From NCBI GenBank assembly GCA_016618085.1, contig JABLTG010000117.1, positions 1 to 64,000 of the forward strand: a DNA stretch of 64,000 nt, given 5' to 3'. The position numbers were made by a program, and so were the translations under genes. The notes under the pieces are model-generated. The model had not been told where the DNA came from. It made no database searches and saw only the letters and a program-made list of their open reading frames with translations. Below, piece by piece: positions 62,704 through 64,000 of the stretch (the stretch's first letter is position 1; the number at the start of each line of letters is the position of its first letter). The DNA comes from Neovahlkampfia damariscottae. Lineage: Eukaryota > Heterolobosea > Selenaionea > Neovahlkampfiida > Neovahlkampfiidae.

Positions 62704-62850
62704 TGAAAATTAGACGTTGGAATGGTGGCCAATTTTTCTCGGACAAATTTATTTGCAAATAAAAGAATTAAAATTTATATAAATACACATATTTTTCTGC
62801 TTTCAAATTCGAAATCTAATGAACAGTTTTGAAGAAATGATCAAAATTTG

Positions 62851-63072
62851 TTAATACATAATTTTAAAGCTAAAGATTCTAAATCTGGAACTGAATATCC
62901 TTTTTTCTGTAGTTTTTTTTGAGCAAATTGCAATAATTTCAAATCTCTTTTCTTTAAATTCTTTCGAATCATCAACACATTGTAACAAAATTCCTCTCAA
63001 GCCTTTAATACTTGCATCAGTGAATACATATTTTATTTTTGTATTACCCATTCTACAATAAGCTTTTGACAT
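62851..63072 (-). mobile_element. Retroelement RNase H fossil (Ty3-like or DIRS-like)
   Basis: A 73-aa stretch resembles the RNase H of LTR-type retroelements: FTDASIKGLRGILLQC followed by the SKKTTEKR block. It is a lone broken fragment with no reverse transcriptase, integrase or terminal repeats recognised around it, and looks old. Family assignment beyond reverse-transcribing element is uncertain. Confidence 0.45.
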
Positions 63073-63204
63073 ATCTATGTTATATTGTCAATTGCATGTT
63101 GGTATGTATGGTTGAGGTATATGAATGGTATTCATTAAGACTCGTGGGCAATTCGTCGCGTTATGATAATAAACTTTAGTTTTGAACTTGAAGTATGGTG
63201 TTTC

Positions 63205-63345
63205 AGACAAACAAGTAGTGTTTTTAACAATAACACCATCAATTAGACAACAAGTGGTGTTATTCACAATAAGTATATAATTAGACAATAAGTGATGGTT
63301 TTAAGCAATAAGTGGTGATACTTACAATAAGTTATTTGTTGCATA
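63205..63345. repeat. Degenerate tandem-like repeats, about 38-40 bp
   Basis: Three units begin GACAA(A/C/T) near 63208, 63247 and 63284, and share AAGT(A/G)GTG- and ACAATAA-type words. They have drifted strongly. No coding frame is convincing, and the flanks 63073-63204 and 63346-63664 hold nothing else recognised. Confidence 0.45.
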
Positions 63346-63638
63346 AAAAGCCATGCTAATACAAATAACGAAACACTTCAGCTTGAAACTTAATGTTTTT
63401 AATTAAAACACTAGCTTTGAAGTAAAAGAAAATTTATTCTTCTATTCTTTGTTTGTACTTTTTGTTTCGTTCTTTTTTTACTTTCAAATACTTCACTATC
63501 AATTTTATAGGAATGTTATGGAAAGGAGAAAAAGAAATTTATTAAATGATTAACTAATTTAAGTAACATTATTTCACTTATTTCTACTACTGCCATAATA
63601 TAACGACCAATGATGATCATTAAAATCAGAATTTTGAA

Positions 63639-63643
63639 CCAAT
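63639..63643 (+). promoter_or_regulatory. CCAAT box before the last gene
   Basis: CCAAT starts 26 bp before the ATG at 63665; another is at 63607. Confidence 0.35.
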
Positions 63644-63664
63644 AAATTTTGAACCTTTTTCTCC

Positions 63665-64000
63665 ATGGATTCAATTGAAAAACTTCAAAAAGAAAGAGGT
63701 GATTTAAAAGAAAGAATAAAGAAAATTGATAAAAAAATTGAAAGTTTAAAATATTTCCAACAAATAGAATGTTGGACAGCAAGTAAAATAACAGAAAGGA
63801 ATTTGAAAAAAAATATGAACCTGAAGTCGTAAGCCTTTTTAAAAAAGAAAAGGAAATTAGTGATTACCTAAAAAATTACAAAAAACTATGGGCAGAAGAG
63901 TCCACATCTCCCAATCCAAATATTTGTCTATCAGTTGTTTATTTAAAAAAACTAGTCAATGGTGAAACAATTACTCAAACGTTTACTGTTGACTGTGATT
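63665..64000 (+). CDS. Coiled-coil protein, 5' part (runs off the window)
   Basis: The ATG at 63665 follows a CCAAT box. The first 39 codons form a Lys/Glu-rich coiled coil (MDSIEKLQKERGDLKERI). The frame then stops unless a 44-nt intron (63783-63826, GT...AG with an early TAAC) is removed. Splicing gives CWTAIVSLFKKEKEISDYL and an open frame to the window end, including ICLSVVYLKKLVNGETITQ, which looks beta-stranded. The splice is inferred from frame only. Function is unknown. Confidence 0.45.

Noticed and set aside
63783-63798. A 16-nt intron in the last gene
   Set aside because: Far shorter than any other here and it does not restore the frame; the 44-nt alternative does.
1-64000. Prokaryotic origin, operons or a CRISPR array
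   Set aside because: Spliceosomal introns, actin-like and Ras proteins and a LINE show a eukaryotic nucleus; no regular spaced repeats were seen.
1-64000. Alternative genetic code
   Set aside because: TAA, TAG and TGA all end well-supported proteins at family-typical lengths.

Overview
The window is nuclear DNA from an AT-rich, gene-dense protist. At least ten genes carry very short GT-AG introns, almost all 27-44 nt. TAA, TAG and TGA all act as stops. The gene set is eukaryotic: an actin-like protein, a Ras-family GTPase, F-box, BTB and START proteins, an ABC1/ADCK kinase, a cAMP-receptor-like GPCR and a LINE. The mix of a DUF4116 protein, a Fanzor fragment, a globin and giant surface proteins fits a free-living amoeboflagellate, such as a relative of Heterolobosea or Anaeramoeba. 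No marker here settles the lineage.

Layout. 1-1.1 kb: 3' part of a Fanzor (TnpB-like) gene abutting a wrecked beta-mannosidase. 1.3-6.4 kb: GPCR, an Hsp70 ATPase-domain protein ending in a CAAX box, a carbonyl-reductase-like SDR, and a SpoIIIAA/Ycf45-type ATPase. 6.8-13.6 kb: an intronless 2,251-aa surface protein with about 20 bacterial-style tandem-95 repeats and a VWA domain. 14-16.9 kb: an 11-exon dsRNA-binding-domain gene (with an 11-nt microexon) divergent from a Ras-like GTPase. 17-25 kb: a DUF4116 protein, a tail-anchored F-box protein, a decayed helicase-like gene, three tandem zinc-finger/F-box paralogues with a tRNA-Leu(TAA) between copies 2 and 3, and two candidate structured RNAs. 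25.4-37 kb: actin-like protein, LRR protein, globin, kelch-pseudokinase-SAM protein, Mu-like GST, ADCK kinase, two BTB-SPRY paralogues and a DUF938 methyltransferase. 37.8-53.6 kb: one 9-exon gene for a 5,179-aa polytopic surface protein. 53.9-57.3 kb: START protein and a TPR-CHAT protein with an intact His/Cys dyad. 57.3-61.4 kb: an internally deleted LINE flanked by a clear target-site duplication. 61.5-64 kb: a hypothetical gene, a possible structured RNA, a retroelement RNase H fossil, degenerate repeats and the 5' end of another gene.

Two signals run through the whole window. First, nearly every convincing gene has a CCAAT-type element, usually CCAATCA in either orientation, roughly 15-60 bp before its ATG. 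Several divergent pairs share one copy, and it repeatedly favours an inner ATG over a longer open frame. Second, most introns follow one plan: GT, a long T (or A) tract, TTAAC or TTAAT, a short tail, AG. The exon structures below were built by hand from that plan plus frame continuity and protein-family fit. No transcript or database search was available.
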